Positions 5,829-6,070 of a stretch of DNA of 6,070 nucleotides are shown piece by piece. Source of the DNA: Desulfobulbaceae bacterium (GTDB lineage: Bacteria; Desulfobacterota; Desulfobulbia; Desulfobulbales; Desulfocapsaceae); the NCBI GenBank assembly GCA_003509305.1, contig DOMU01000028.1, positions 1 through 6,070 of the forward strand, read 5' to 3'. A model generated the notes under the pieces. The model made no database searches. It was not told the DNA's origin and saw only the letters and a program-made list of their open reading frames with translations. Every line of letters starts with the position of its first letter. Position 1 is the stretch's first letter. The position numbers and the translations under genes are program-made.

Positions 5829-6070
5829 TCACCGTTTCCAGTAGCGGAAGAAAATCTTGACCACACCAGGAATGGCTTTGAGACGGCACATAACGGATGT
5901 TCCGGCGGCCAGATTGAAAATAGACTGAATTCCGCGATAGACATCCGCTGAATAGGGCTGCCACCAGAGATTATGCTTGATCCCCGGCAGAAGCTCATCC
6001 ACCACCACCTTGGCTTTGAGCATTTCGCGGAAGCCGTCTTCGCCATGGGTTTTGCCGAAGCCGGAATCGC
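5829..6070 (-). CDS. Aldehyde dehydrogenase family protein, C-terminal part (5'-truncated by window)
   Basis: The frame is open to the right edge, so the ATG at 6023 is internal and the start lies outside; about 80 residues are visible. The first visible residues, DSGFGKTHGEDGFREM, match the end of the NAD(P)-dependent aldehyde dehydrogenase superfamily, where GGVK-x-SG-x-G+-x-x-G-x-x-G closes the catalytic domain and is followed by a short beta-strand (here LKAKVVVDE). The catalytic Cys and Glu would be further upstream, so activity and substrate cannot be judged. Past that strand the protein runs on for about 55 residues, with LWWQPYSADVYRG and a basic, aromatic end (VVKIFFRYWKR). This is longer than the tail of most soluble family members. 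It ends about 100 bp before the rpsT -35 box, on the same strand, without a visible intrinsic terminator. The identification rests on one C-terminal motif. Confidence 0.7.
   Translation of the reverse strand, partial: DSGFGKTHGEDGFREMLKAKVVVDELLPGIKHNLWWQPYSADVYRGIQSIFNLAAGTSVMCRLKAIPGVVKIFFRYWKR

Noticed and set aside
5725..6046. Two further minus-strand ORFs (79 and 87 codons) overlapping the right-edge gene
   Set aside because: They run in other frames over the segment that encodes the aldehyde dehydrogenase-like C-terminus; neither has family resemblance, and one would extend into the rpsT promoter.

Overview
The window is ordinary, gene-dense, GC-rich bacterial chromosome. I found no phage, plasmid, transposon, CRISPR, tRNA or rRNA sequence. 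The separate trpE and trpG genes, the style of the aminoglycoside-kinase-like protein and the linked family III CoA-transferase/racemase suggest a Gram-negative proteobacterium-like organism. Desulfobacterota (the former Deltaproteobacteria) is my best guess from protein style alone; no marker in the window proves it.

Layout, left to right. (1) On the plus strand, a kinase-fold phosphotransferase of the aminoglycoside/choline kinase superfamily runs in from the left edge. Its stop overlaps the start of a CaiB/BaiF family III gene whose catalytic residues look like those of alpha-methylacyl-CoA racemases. The ATGA overlap and a near-perfect Shine-Dalgarno make the two a translationally coupled pair. 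(2) Only 3 bp past the racemase-like stop, on the minus strand, lies the 3' end of trpD. Reading leftward on that strand the order is trpE (516 aa), trpG (200 aa), trpD (351 aa), with gaps of 2 and 12 nt. This is a compact operon for the first two steps from chorismate to tryptophan: TrpE and TrpG form anthranilate synthase, and TrpD adds the phosphoribosyl group. No trpC, trpF, trpB or trpA follows; the operon stops against the convergent gene. (3) Upstream of trpE on the same strand is rpsT (ribosomal protein S20). It has a sigma70-type promoter, a strong ribosome binding site, a GTG start and a clear intrinsic terminator. (4) At the right edge, also on the minus strand, is the C-terminal part of a probable aldehyde dehydrogenase with an aromatic, basic tail.

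The least settled point is how trpEGD is transcribed. Only about 43 nt separate the U-tract of the rpsT terminator from the first possible trpE start. That stretch shows no convincing promoter and no Trp-rich leader peptide, so either the promoter is non-canonical or the operon depends on read-through from rpsT. The window as a whole does not contain a recognisable new system; the findings below are modest.
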